64,000 bases of DNA from Fermentibacter sp964564435. GTDB lineage: Bacteria; Fermentibacterota; Fermentibacteria; Fermentibacterales; Fermentibacteraceae. Shown here one piece after another: positions 8,962 through 17,186 of this stretch (its first letter is position 1; each line of letters opens with the position of its first letter). Below the pieces are notes generated by a model. The model searched no databases. It had not been told where the DNA came from and saw only the letters and a list, made by a program, of their open reading frames with translations. The position numbers and the translations under genes were made by a program. The stretch is from the NCBI GenBank assembly GCA_964564435.1, contig CAZMAT010000006.1, positions 65,747-129,746 on the forward strand, in the 5' to 3' direction.

Positions 8962-9912
8962 ATGGCAAGGACACTGGCTGGTGGAATGGTGCTCGATGAC
9001 GGCCCCGTCCTCGTCACCGGCGCCGCGGGTTTCGCCGGGCGCCACCTGATGTATCAGCTCGAGATGGGCGCAGGCGACTTCGCCACCGACCTCGGCGACT
9101 CCTTCGAGGCGCCGCCCGGAGTCGCCCGTCTCACGTGGAGGCTGCCGGGAGGCCCGGTTCCGGATGCACTCCGCGGGGGCGCGAGGTACATCGTCCATCT
9201 GGCCGGGGTCTCCTCCGTCGCCCATTCCGGGATGGACGCAGCGGGCATCTACACGGTCAACACCGCCGGGACGGCCGCCCTTCTGGAATGGGCAGCCTCG
9301 TCGTCCCCCGGCGCGAGGATCCTTTTCGTGAGCTCGTCGGAAGTCTACGGCTCGTCGTCCGGCCCGCTGACCGAGTCCTCTCCCGTCGCGCCCAGGAACG
9401 CATACGGCGGCAGCAAGGCCGCTGCCGAGGAGGCGGTCAGGCAGTTCGCCAGGTCCTCCGGCATGGACATCGTGATCGCCAGGCCCTTCCCCCACTTCGG
9501 TCCGTGGCAGGATACCCGGTTCGCCCTCCCTTCATTCTGCCGCAGGATACTCGAGGCCTCGAGGGGCGGGCAGCCTTCGATCTCCGTCGGCAACCTCGCG
9601 CCCGTGAGGGATTACACCTATATAGGCGACGTCGTGGAGGCCTACTCGACCCTCCTCGCCAGAGGGAGAGCCGGGACGGTCTACAACATCGCGAGCGGGG
9701 AGGGCCGCACGATGGCCTCGATCCTGGACATCCTGATCGGGATGTCGGGATCGGCCGTCGAAGCGGTACCGGATGCCTCCCTGCTGAGGGAATCCGACAT
9801 TTCCGTCCAGGTCGGCAGCGCCTCCCGCATGGAGGCACTCGGCTGGAGGAGGAGATACACTCTCGAGGAGGGGCTGCGCCTCCTCCTCGGCTGGTGGGGG
9901 GAGAGGACATGA
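8962..9912 (+). CDS. Extended SDR sugar-nucleotide epimerase/reductase (GDP-6-deoxymannose-reductase-like)
   Basis: A 316-residue NAD(P)-dependent enzyme; start at the ATG at 8962, two bases after the murB stop. An alternative ATG at 8986 is possible. Rossmann motif VLVTGAAGFAGRHL, SSSEVYG and the catalytic YGGSK (Y-x3-K) are present, with RPFPHFGPWQDTRFALPSF in the substrate domain. The order and the H-x-G-P-x-Q-D-x-R-F-A pattern resemble Rmd-type GDP-4-keto-6-deoxymannose reductases. With rmlA and rmlB downstream but no rmlC/rmlD here, it could instead reduce dTDP-4-keto-6-deoxyglucose; that is speculation. Confidence 0.75.
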   Translation: MARTLAGGMVLDDGPVLVTGAAGFAGRHLMYQLEMGAGDFATDLGDSFEAPPGVARLTWRLPGGPVPDALRGGARYIVHLAGVSSVAHSGMDAAGIYTVNTAGTAALLEWAASSSPGARILFVSSSEVYGSSSGPLTESSPVAPRNAYGGSKAAAEEAVRQFARSSGMDIVIARPFPHFGPWQDTRFALPSFCRRILEASRGGQPSISVGNLAPVRDYTYIGDVVEAYSTLLARGRAGTVYNIASGEGRTMASILDILIGMSGSAVEAVPDASLLRESDISVQVGSASRMEALGWRRRYTLEEGLRLLLGWWGERT

Positions 9913-12071
9913 ACCTCCTGGTGATGGCGGCCGTCTCTGCGGTTTCTCCTTCTCAGTGGACCCACTACGCCCATTTCGGCAGCGTGGCGGACATCGTATC
10001 CTCGGGAGGCTCGGTGGTCTGCGCCTCCACCGGCGGCGTGGCCTTCGGCACGATAGGTGAAGCAGGGCTCACCGCCTGGGATTCCGTGTGGACCTATCCC
10101 GGCGAGCTGTCCCATTCCAACTGCAGATGCCTGGCAGCCGAACCGGACGGATCGATCTGGGTCGGGACCTGGGGCGGAGGGATTGACCTTTTCAGGCCTG
10201 GCTCGGGCTTCACCCACTTCGGCCAGCTCGAGGGGCTTCCCATCTCCCAGCAGATCAACGCGATACTGCCCGATACATCCGTCTTCGCCGCCACCACCCA
10301 GGGGCTCGCGATAATGGAGTACGCATACTTCCAGACCTGGACCGGGCTCAGCACGGGCGGCGGGCTCGCGTCCGACATCGTGAAGTGCCTGGCTCCCTCC
10401 GACTCGGGCCTTTTCGTCGGCACCGAGGCCGGGATCTCCCTCCTCGGGTCCGGGCTGTACCCCGGCAGCCCCTCCTCATGGACCCGGTACCCGGAGATGG
10501 ACGGGAAGAAGCTCCGTGAGTTCGCATGGTGCTCGGACACCCTCTGGGCCGCAGCCGACGATGGGCTGTACTTCCTGCCCTCGGGGAGCGGGACATGGGT
10601 CGAGGATGCCTCCTTCCCGTTCGACGAAGCCCTGTGCCTGGCCTCCGACGGCACCGACCTCGCTGCGGGCTCCGGCTGGCTCGCGAGCGTCAGGGAGGGC
10701 GGCGCCTGGACTTCCCGTACCGTGAAGGGCGGGCAGGACGTGAAGGCCATCGCATTCGGCCCGGGCGGGCTCGTCTGCGCCGGGGTCTCCAACGAGCTGG
10801 ACGCAGACGATTCAGGGGCGGGCATAGGCGTCCGCTGGAACGATTTCTACGTTCTGTCCGCGCCCGCCGGGATCCCTTCCTGCACGATCCATTCCGTGAC
10901 GCTCGCGGACGACGGGACATGCTGGGTGACCACCGAGAACATGGGAGCGGGGGTCCTGATCGACGGCTCCTGGGTCAGCTACCTGTCCGTCCTCCCGGGC
11001 GAGCACCAGGTCTTCACGAGCGAGAGCCAGCCCGGGGGATCGGTGTTCATCTCCCCCTACGCCTACGGCGTGGCATGGCTCGACAATTCCGGCACCCCGG
11101 AGACCTCCGACGACACGGTCATCGACCTGAACATCGGGAACAGCGGCCTGCTGAGCGACAGGATCCGCTCGATCGACAGGGCCCCGACCGGGGAGACCTG
11201 GTTCGGGCAGACCCAGGTCGCCCCGGGCGAGGCGGCCGGGGTCACGCGCCTCGACTGGACCCCTGGCGAGACCTCGGGTGCCTCCTGGGTCTCCTGGACG
11301 GCATCCGACGGGCTGCCTTCCGGCGCCGTGCAGGCCGTCTTCGGCCTGCCGGGAGGAAGCGCCTGGGTCGGAACACCCACCGGGCTGGCCCTCGTAGGCC
11401 CGGCCGCCGGCCAGGTCTCCACCGTCATGGATGCCTCGGACGGGTTGCCGGACGACGAGGTCACCGCCCTCGCCCTTGCCAGGACGGGGCGGCTGTTCGT
11501 GGGCACCGCATTCGGCCTCGGCGTTGTCGAACCGGGCGCTCTCACTGCAGGAGAGGTCGAAGGGGTGGACGGGGCGGTCACCGCCCTGGTGGAGGACAAC
11601 ACAGGTTCCGTCTGGGCCGCCACCGACGAGGCTCTGTTCAGGATCCTGCCCGGAGGCGGGCTGGAGGAGTACAACACCCTCAACTGCCCCCTTCTGTCGA
11701 CCGTGATGCACGACCTGGCCTGCGACAGGGACGCCGGCCTCCTCTACATAGGCACCGACCACGGCATGTGGCGGGTCGATCTCGGAGAGGGGCTCGGCGG
11801 CGACGGGGGCGGGGCGGTCATCTACCCCAATCCCTTCATGCCGGGCGAGGGCGAAGTCCTGGGCGTAGCTGGTCTTCCGGACGTCCCCACGACAATCCGG
11901 GTGTTTGACCTTACCGGTGCTCTTGTTTATGAGTTCGCGTCCCCCGACAGGGACGGCATCGCCTGGGACGGCACGGATTCGGGCGGCGAGCCCGCATCGT
12001 CGGGCGTCTATCTCGTCCAGGTCGTCCAGGACGGTTACGATGCCCTGACCGGACTGGCCCTGGTCCGATAG
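9909..12071 (+). CDS. Secreted beta-propeller protein (Reg_prop repeats) with C-terminal sorting domain, paralogue
   Basis: A 720-residue protein starting at the ATG at 9909 (4-bp overlap with the preceding stop) with signal peptide MNLLVMAAVSAVSPSQ. Repeated blades such as GSIWVGTWGGGIDLF, GLFVGTEAGISLLG and GRLFVGTAFGLGVVE are Reg_prop-type. The final ~90 residues start IYPNPFMPGEG, continue with WDGTDSGGEPASSGVYL and end LALVR, matching the sorting-tail pattern of the protein at 156. No membrane anchor or cytoplasmic domain follows, so it is not a hybrid two-component sensor despite the blade family. It sits between nucleotide-sugar genes, apparently in the same operon. Confidence 0.8.
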   Translation: MNLLVMAAVSAVSPSQWTHYAHFGSVADIVSSGGSVVCASTGGVAFGTIGEAGLTAWDSVWTYPGELSHSNCRCLAAEPDGSIWVGTWGGGIDLFRPGSGFTHFGQLEGLPISQQINAILPDTSVFAATTQGLAIMEYAYFQTWTGLSTGGGLASDIVKCLAPSDSGLFVGTEAGISLLGSGLYPGSPSSWTRYPEMDGKKLREFAWCSDTLWAAADDGLYFLPSGSGTWVEDASFPFDEALCLASDGTDLAAGSGWLASVREGGAWTSRTVKGGQDVKAIAFGPGGLVCAGVSNELDADDSGAGIGVRWNDFYVLSAPAGIPSCTIHSVTLADDGTCWVTTENMGAGVLIDGSWVSYLSVLPGEHQVFTSESQPGGSVFISPYAYGVAWLDNSGTPETSDDTVIDLNIGNSGLLSDRIRSIDRAPTGETWFGQTQVAPGEAAGVTRLDWTPGETSGASWVSWTASDGLPSGAVQAVFGLPGGSAWVGTPTGLALVGPAAGQVSTVMDASDGLPDDEVTALALARTGRLFVGTAFGLGVVEPGALTAGEVEGVDGAVTALVEDNTGSVWAATDEALFRILPGGGLEEYNTLNCPLLSTVMHDLACDRDAGLLYIGTDHGMWRVDLGEGLGGDGGGAVIYPNPFMPGEGEVLGVAGLPDVPTTIRVFDLTGALVYEFASPDRDGIAWDGTDSGGEPASSGVYLVQVVQDGYDALTGLALVR

Positions 12072-12079
12072 GAGGCGCG

Positions 12080-12829
12080 ATGAAGGGAGTCATCCTCGCC
12101 GGAGGCCTGGGTACGAGGCTCAGACCCCTCACCAACATCACGAACAAGCATCTGCTCCCCCTTTACGACAAGCCCATGATCTTCTATCCCATCAAGACGC
12201 TCGTCGATGCCGGGATCACCGAAGTGATGATCGTGACGGGCGGCAACAGCGCGGGAGACTTCCTCAGGCTGCTCGGCGACGGCTCCCAGTTCGGTCTCCG
12301 CATCCTCAACTACGCCTATCAGGTCCGCGAGGGGGGGATAGCCGAGGCCATCGGGCTGACAAGCGCCTTCGTCGGCGGCGACAGGTTCGTGGTCATCCTC
12401 GGGGACAACATTCTCGAAGGCTCCATACGACCCTACGTCGAGGCCTTCGAGCGTCAGGCCGGAGGGGCGCGCATCCTGCTGAAGGAGGTGCCCAACCCCA
12501 GGGACTACGGAGTCGCCGAGCTCGACGGGAGCAGGGTGGTCTCGATCCAGGAGAAGCCGGCCGAACCGCGGAGCAGCCACGCTGTGATCGGCGTCTACAT
12601 GTACGACGGCTTCGCGTTCGACTTCATCGGGAGGCTCCAGCCCTCGGCCAGGGGCGAACTGGAGGTCACCGACCTCAACAATGCCTATCTCGAAAGAGGG
12701 CTGCTCCAGGCCGATGTCCTCGAGGGCTGGTGGAGCGATGCGGGGTCGAGCATCGACGGCTACCTCGAGGCCAACGTCAGGGTGGCCGAGCTCTCGCGCA
12801 GATCGGCGTGTGGAGGGACGGCGGGATGA
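12080..12829 (+). CDS. rmlA: Glucose-1-phosphate thymidylyltransferase (short form)
   Basis: A 249-residue nucleotidyltransferase that makes dTDP-glucose from dTTP and glucose-1-phosphate. The signature GVILAGGLGTRLRPLT, then NKHLLPLYDKPMIFYPI, GDNILE (metal-binding Asp) and VEIxEKP-like SIQEKPAEP, are diagnostic for the RmlA/RfbA group. It is about 40 residues shorter than the ~290-residue enterobacterial RmlA, lacking most of the C-terminal allosteric segment, as in other short-form homologues. AGGAGG-like sequence lies just upstream of the ATG at 12080. The end overlaps the rmlB start (ATGA). Confidence 0.85.
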   Translation: MKGVILAGGLGTRLRPLTNITNKHLLPLYDKPMIFYPIKTLVDAGITEVMIVTGGNSAGDFLRLLGDGSQFGLRILNYAYQVREGGIAEAIGLTSAFVGGDRFVVILGDNILEGSIRPYVEAFERQAGGARILLKEVPNPRDYGVAELDGSRVVSIQEKPAEPRSSHAVIGVYMYDGFAFDFIGRLQPSARGELEVTDLNNAYLERGLLQADVLEGWWSDAGSSIDGYLEANVRVAELSRRSACGGTAG

Positions 12830-13860
12830 GGATCCTGGTGACGGGAGGCGCCGGCTTCATAGGCAGCAACTTCGTGAGGCACCTGGCCTCCGGGCGCCCG
12901 GGATGGTCCATCCGCGTCCTCGACAAGCTCACATATGCGGGCAGGCGCGAGAACCTCGCCGGCCTGGAGTCCCCCGGGCCCGTCGAGTTCATGCAGGGTG
13001 ACATCTGCGATCCCGAAGCTGCCCGGAAGGCTGTCGAGGGGTGCTCGGCCGTCGTGAACTTCGCTGCCGAGACCCATGTCGACCGATCCATCGACGACCC
13101 GTCTGCATTCGTGAGAACTGACGTGGAGGGTGTCAGGACCCTGCTCGAAGCCTTCAGGAGTTCCGGGGGCGACCTCTTCCTGCAGGTCTCCACCGACGAG
13201 GTGTACGGCAGCGTCGAGGAGGGGAGGTCCTCGGAGGACGACCCGCTCGCGCCCAGGAGCCCCTACGCCGCGTCCAAGGCAGGCGGGGAGCTTCTCGCGA
13301 TGAGCTTCTTCCATACCTGGGGGGTCCCGGTCGTGGTGACCCGGGCTTCCAACAACTACGGACCCCGCCAGTATCCAGAGAAGCTGATCCCCCTGTTCGT
13401 GACCAACTGCCTCGAGGGGCTGGAACTGCCTGTCTACGGAGACGGTCTGAACCGGAGGGACTGGCTTCACGTGGAGGATCACTGCAGGGCCCTCCTGGCC
13501 GTTCTCGAGAAGGGAACCCCCGGAAGGGTCTACAACATCGGGGCCGGCGAGGAGCACACGAACCTCGAAGTCACCCTGGCCGTGCTCCGGCTGACCGGCA
13601 CGGATCCCTCGAGGGTGAGGATGATAGAGGACAGGCCGGGGCACGACAGGAGATACGCGCTGGACATCTCCCGCATCGAAGGCGAACTGGGCTGGTCCCC
13701 CGCCGTAGGGTTCGAGGAGGGACTGTCGGCCACGGTCGACTGGTACCGCGGGAACCGGGCCTGGTGGGAGGAGATCAAGAGCGGGCGGTTCCGCGAGTAC
13801 TACCTGTCGATGTACGGGCGGAGGCTCGCTTCGAGCCGCGGCATGGGAGGCGGGTCTTGA
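12826..13860 (+). CDS. rmlB: dTDP-glucose 4,6-dehydratase
   Basis: A 344-residue extended SDR that converts dTDP-glucose to dTDP-4-keto-6-deoxyglucose. Start at the ATG at 12826, overlapping rmlA by 4 bp. Seen: ILVTGGAGFIGSNFVRH (NAD+), VNFAAETHVDRSI, the catalytic region STDEVYGSVEEG (T-D-E), YAASKAGGE (Y-x3-K) and RASNNYGPRQYPEKLIP, all hallmark RmlB motifs. The pair rmlA-rmlB is present, but the epimerase rmlC and reductase rmlD are not in this window, so the final deoxysugar is open. Confidence 0.92.
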   Translation: MRILVTGGAGFIGSNFVRHLASGRPGWSIRVLDKLTYAGRRENLAGLESPGPVEFMQGDICDPEAARKAVEGCSAVVNFAAETHVDRSIDDPSAFVRTDVEGVRTLLEAFRSSGGDLFLQVSTDEVYGSVEEGRSSEDDPLAPRSPYAASKAGGELLAMSFFHTWGVPVVVTRASNNYGPRQYPEKLIPLFVTNCLEGLELPVYGDGLNRRDWLHVEDHCRALLAVLEKGTPGRVYNIGAGEEHTNLEVTLAVLRLTGTDPSRVRMIEDRPGHDRRYALDISRIEGELGWSPAVGFEEGLSATVDWYRGNRAWWEEIKSGRFREYYLSMYGRRLASSRGMGGGS

Positions 13861-14792
13861 GGGTTCTCGTGACCGGGGGGGCCGGCTTCATCGGAAGCCA
13901 TCTCTGCGACAGGCTGGTGGCCGACGGGCACGACGTCGTGGCTCTGGACAACCTCATCACGGGCAGCACGGACAACATAGCCCACCTGGCCGGGAACCCG
14001 CGCTTCAGGTTCATCCACCACGACGTCACCGAATACATCTTCGTGAGCGGTCCGCTCGACTTCGTCTTCCACCTCGCCTCCCCGGCGAGCCCCGTGGACT
14101 ACCTGACATATCCCATACAGACCCTCAAGGTAGGCGCACTCGGCACCCACAAGGCACTCGGGCTCGCGCTCGAGAAGGGAGCCGGATTCCTGCTCGCCTC
14201 CACGAGCGAGGTCTACGGCGATCCGCTCGTGCATCCGCAGTCCGAGGACTACTGGGGCAACGTCAACCCGGTGGGGCCGAGGGGTGTGTACGACGAGGCC
14301 AAGAGGTTCGCCGAAGCTCTGGCCTTCGCGTACATGCGCTACCACGGGCTCGGGGTGAGGATCGCGCGCATCTTCAACACCTACGGCCCCAGGATGAGGG
14401 CCGACGACGGCCGGGTGGTCCCCGCCTTCATCTGCCAGGCCCTGCGCGGCGAGGATCTGACGGTCTTCGGCGACGGGAGCCAGACCAGGAGCTTCTGTTA
14501 CGTCTCCGACACGGTCGACGGCCTGATCAGGCTGGCCCGCGGAGGCGACCCCGGGCCGGTCAACATAGGAAACCCCGACGAGATGACCGTTCTTCGCTTC
14601 GCCGAGACCATAAGGGGCATGATCGGCGGGTCGGGGAGGATAGTGTTCAAACCCCTCCCGGTCGACGACCCCAGGATCAGGAGACCCGACATCTCCCGGG
14701 CGGAATCATCCCTCGGGTGGACGCCTCGTGTAGGGTTCGACGAGGGCGTCTCCGGCACCATTTCGTACTTCAGGGAGAAGCTATGCCTCTGA
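13857..14792 (+). CDS. UDP-glucuronate decarboxylase-like (UDP-xylose synthase) SDR
   Basis: A 311-residue extended SDR. The start is a TTG at 13857 whose last two bases share the rmlB TGA (TTGA), giving a protein that begins directly with the Rossmann strand RVLVTGGAGFIGSHLCD. HLASPASPVDYLTYPIQTLKVG and the catalytic block GPRGVYDEAKRFAEAL (Y-D-E-x-K) are near-diagnostic for UXS-type UDP-glucuronate decarboxylases, with RIFNTYGPRM and a typical C-terminal domain. It would yield UDP-xylose from UDP-glucuronate. A candidate UDP-sugar dehydrogenase is encoded at 43020. The start choice relies on homology to the usual N-terminus. Confidence 0.85.
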   Translation: MRVLVTGGAGFIGSHLCDRLVADGHDVVALDNLITGSTDNIAHLAGNPRFRFIHHDVTEYIFVSGPLDFVFHLASPASPVDYLTYPIQTLKVGALGTHKALGLALEKGAGFLLASTSEVYGDPLVHPQSEDYWGNVNPVGPRGVYDEAKRFAEALAFAYMRYHGLGVRIARIFNTYGPRMRADDGRVVPAFICQALRGEDLTVFGDGSQTRSFCYVSDTVDGLIRLARGGDPGPVNIGNPDEMTVLRFAETIRGMIGGSGRIVFKPLPVDDPRIRRPDISRAESSLGWTPRVGFDEGVSGTISYFREKLCL

Positions 14793-15952
14793 ACACGGCC
14801 CTCCTCCTCGCCGCCACGGCTACCCTGTCGCTCCCGACCCAGACTCCGTCGACGGCTGCGGTCCCGTCCCACGCCTTCGAGCCTGCCGACCGGGATGCGT
14901 ACATCCTCGGCCCCGGAGACGTGCTCGACGTCATCGTGGAGGGAGGCGCCACCCCGGCCGTCCTGGCCTCGGGTCTGTTCCCGCAGTCTGTCTGCACTGT
15001 CTCGTCCGACGGCGTGCTCGCCGTATCGGGCATCGGGCAGGTCTCCGTCGAGGGCCTGACCATCGCGGAAGCCGAGATCGAGCTCGCGAGGCTCACCCGC
15101 AGCTACTACCCGGGCATGCGGATCGGCATCTCCCTCTCGACGCCCCGCCTCGTGAGGGTGAGGGCGTCGGGTGCGGTCTCGACCCCCGGCATCTATGCCA
15201 TGTACGCTCTCCAGAGCGTCTCCGACCTCCTCGTCGAGGCCGGCGCCGCCGCGGCCTGCTCCCGGACCGGGTGGGTGTACTCCGACGGCGACTCGCTGCT
15301 TTTCGACCTCAGAACCGATCCCGCGACCCACATGCCCGTGTCGGATCCCCTCCTCGCGGGGGGCACGACGGTGATGTTCTCCACCTGCGAGCATCCCGCC
15401 TATGTCGTCAGACCCTCGCAGGAGGCGGTCGAGGGTGTTCCAGCGGTGTCGATGATCCAGGCTTGGGAGGTGGAGCGACCCCTCGAACTCGCGCTGTTCC
15501 TCGAGATGACGGGCGGGGCGGGGGCGGACTTCGACCCCGGGCGTTCGGGGCTGCTGCACGGCGGGACCCTGGCGCCGATCTGGGGCGTCGACGGGCTGGC
15601 GGACCTCTTCGTGGAAGCGGGCGACACCCTGTTCCTCGCCGGAGCGGAGACGAAGGTGACTGTCGCCGGGGCGGTGGCGGCCCCGGGAGTGCATGACTGG
15701 ATCGCAGGCCTCGCCGCGAGCGACTATGTCGGCCTTTCCGGGGGTGCCCTCCCGGATGCGGCCCTTGGCGGGATGAGGATAATGAGGGACGGAGAGATCA
15801 TCGCCTCGGGAAGGGACGCCTCGGGTATCGAGCCTTCCCCGGGCGACATGGTCGAAGTCCCGTTCAAATGGGCGACCAGGAGCATGAACATGTTCGTGAT
15901 ACTGGGTTCGGTGGTAAGCGCAGCCGCCATAATCATCAACCTCAGCCAATGA
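14783..15952 (+). CDS. Polysaccharide export protein, Wza-like (Poly_export/SLBB)
   Basis: A 389-residue envelope protein starting at the ATG at 14783 with an N-terminal hydrophobic signal (MPLNTALLLAATATLSLP). DRDAYILGPGDVLDVIVEGG is the Poly_export (PF02563) motif, followed by SLBB-like ubiquitin folds (VRASGAVSTPGIYAM; VTVAGAVAAPGVHDW). A C-terminal hydrophobic segment (MFVILGSVVSAAAIIINL) could be the Wza-like outer-membrane helix or a membrane anchor. No lipobox Cys is seen. It is the predicted outer-membrane/periplasmic conduit for the polysaccharide and is immediately followed by the Wzz-like co-polymerase. Confidence 0.8.
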   Translation: MPLNTALLLAATATLSLPTQTPSTAAVPSHAFEPADRDAYILGPGDVLDVIVEGGATPAVLASGLFPQSVCTVSSDGVLAVSGIGQVSVEGLTIAEAEIELARLTRSYYPGMRIGISLSTPRLVRVRASGAVSTPGIYAMYALQSVSDLLVEAGAAAACSRTGWVYSDGDSLLFDLRTDPATHMPVSDPLLAGGTTVMFSTCEHPAYVVRPSQEAVEGVPAVSMIQAWEVERPLELALFLEMTGGAGADFDPGRSGLLHGGTLAPIWGVDGLADLFVEAGDTLFLAGAETKVTVAGAVAAPGVHDWIAGLAASDYVGLSGGALPDAALGGMRIMRDGEIIASGRDASGIEPSPGDMVEVPFKWATRSMNMFVILGSVVSAAAIIINLSQ

Positions 15953-17178
15953 GCACCGAGGACACCAGCCTCGGCGGACTGGCCGGCGAAGCCCTCCTGC
16001 TGATAGCCAGGAGCGTCAGGAAGCTGGCCGTGTTCTGCTTCATGGTGGCCGTCTGCACCGCCGTCTACACCCTGGTGGTCAAGCCGAGGTTCGAGGCGAC
16101 TGCGATCGCCTCCGTCCCAGGGGCCTCCTCCTCGGCCGGGCTCTCTGCACTGACCGGGCTCATCCCCGGCGCTCTGGGAGGCTCCCTCGGCGACATCGCC
16201 TCGAGCCTCCCGATGGAGATCGGGACTCCGTCGGGCACGGACATCACGGTTGTCGAGGCGGTCCTGTCCTCCCGGCAGGTGATGGAACGGATCGTGATAG
16301 ACTACGACCTGATGCGGAGATGGCACTGCAGGTCGATGGACGACACGCTGAAGAAGCTCTCGAAGAGGGTCAGCGCGACCCTCACCACCGACGGGCTCTT
16401 CGTGGTGACGGCCTCCGGAGAGACCCGCGAGGAGGCAGCCTCCATGGCGTCGGACATCATCTCCTTCGCCGACGAGGAGCTGGCTGTGATGGTGACGAGC
16501 CGGGCCCGCAGGGCCAGGATGGAGGCCGAGCACCTGCTGGCGGCGGCGCGTGATTCGCTCGAAACCGCCCAGGAGAGGCTCGAGGCGTTCAGGGCCGCGA
16601 CCGGCCTCATACTCCCGGAGGAGCAGGGGGCCGCCATGGTCCAGGCCCTGGGCCAGGTCGAGGCGGAGCTCCTGCTGGCGAGATCGGAGCTCTCCGGGGC
16701 GACCGCCACCCTGTCGTCGGGGAGCCCGGCGGCAAGGGAGCTCGCCGCGCGTGTCGGCTCCCTCGAGAGCGACCTCGCTCTCAGGCTGGGGGCGGGCGAC
16801 AGCCTTAGCGTGTTCCCCGCCATGGACAGCCTCCCGGCCGGGATGCGCCAGTACGGGAACCTCTATCTCGACGTGGAGATGAAGACCACTCTGGTGCTGA
16901 TGCTGACTCAGCAGCTCGAGACCCTGAGGATCGAGGAAGCCCGCGAGAGCCCCACCCTCGAGATCGTCCAGCCGCCGGTGGCGCCCAAGCAGAGGGTCTT
17001 CCCGAAACGCACCCTGATGGTCCTCGAGTTCACGGCCGTAGCCTTCGTCCTCGGCTGCCTCTGGCTGACGGTGGTGGCATACCTCCGCAGGCTCTCCAGG
17101 GACCCTGCCAAGGCCGAGTTCTGGAGGCAGTTCTCCGGGGCGATACTCGAACAGATCCCAGCTCGCCGGAGCCGCTGA
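15949..17178 (+). CDS. Chain-length determinant / polysaccharide co-polymerase (Wzz/GNVR-like)
   Basis: A 409-residue inner-membrane protein; start at ATG 15949, overlapping the export gene by 4 bp. The first transmembrane helix is near residues 25-45 (LAVFCFMVAVCTAVYTLVV), followed by the classic KPRFEATAIASVP. A long periplasmic helical region (about 150-330) carries coiled-coil-like segments, then PPVAPKQRVFPKRTLMV, the Pro-rich motif before the second helix of PCP proteins. There is no C-terminal tyrosine kinase (no Walker A). It should set chain length together with the export protein and flippase. Confidence 0.85.
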   Translation: MSTEDTSLGGLAGEALLLIARSVRKLAVFCFMVAVCTAVYTLVVKPRFEATAIASVPGASSSAGLSALTGLIPGALGGSLGDIASSLPMEIGTPSGTDITVVEAVLSSRQVMERIVIDYDLMRRWHCRSMDDTLKKLSKRVSATLTTDGLFVVTASGETREEAASMASDIISFADEELAVMVTSRARRARMEAEHLLAAARDSLETAQERLEAFRAATGLILPEEQGAAMVQALGQVEAELLLARSELSGATATLSSGSPAARELAARVGSLESDLALRLGAGDSLSVFPAMDSLPAGMRQYGNLYLDVEMKTTLVLMLTQQLETLRIEEARESPTLEIVQPPVAPKQRVFPKRTLMVLEFTAVAFVLGCLWLTVVAYLRRLSRDPAKAEFWRQFSGAILEQIPARRSR

Positions 17179-17186
17179 GACCCGGG

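Noticed and set aside
9909..12071. Hybrid two-component histidine kinase (suggested by Reg_prop blades)
   Set aside because: There is no Y_Y_Y domain, transmembrane helix, HisKA or HATPase region; the chain ends in a sorting-type tail.
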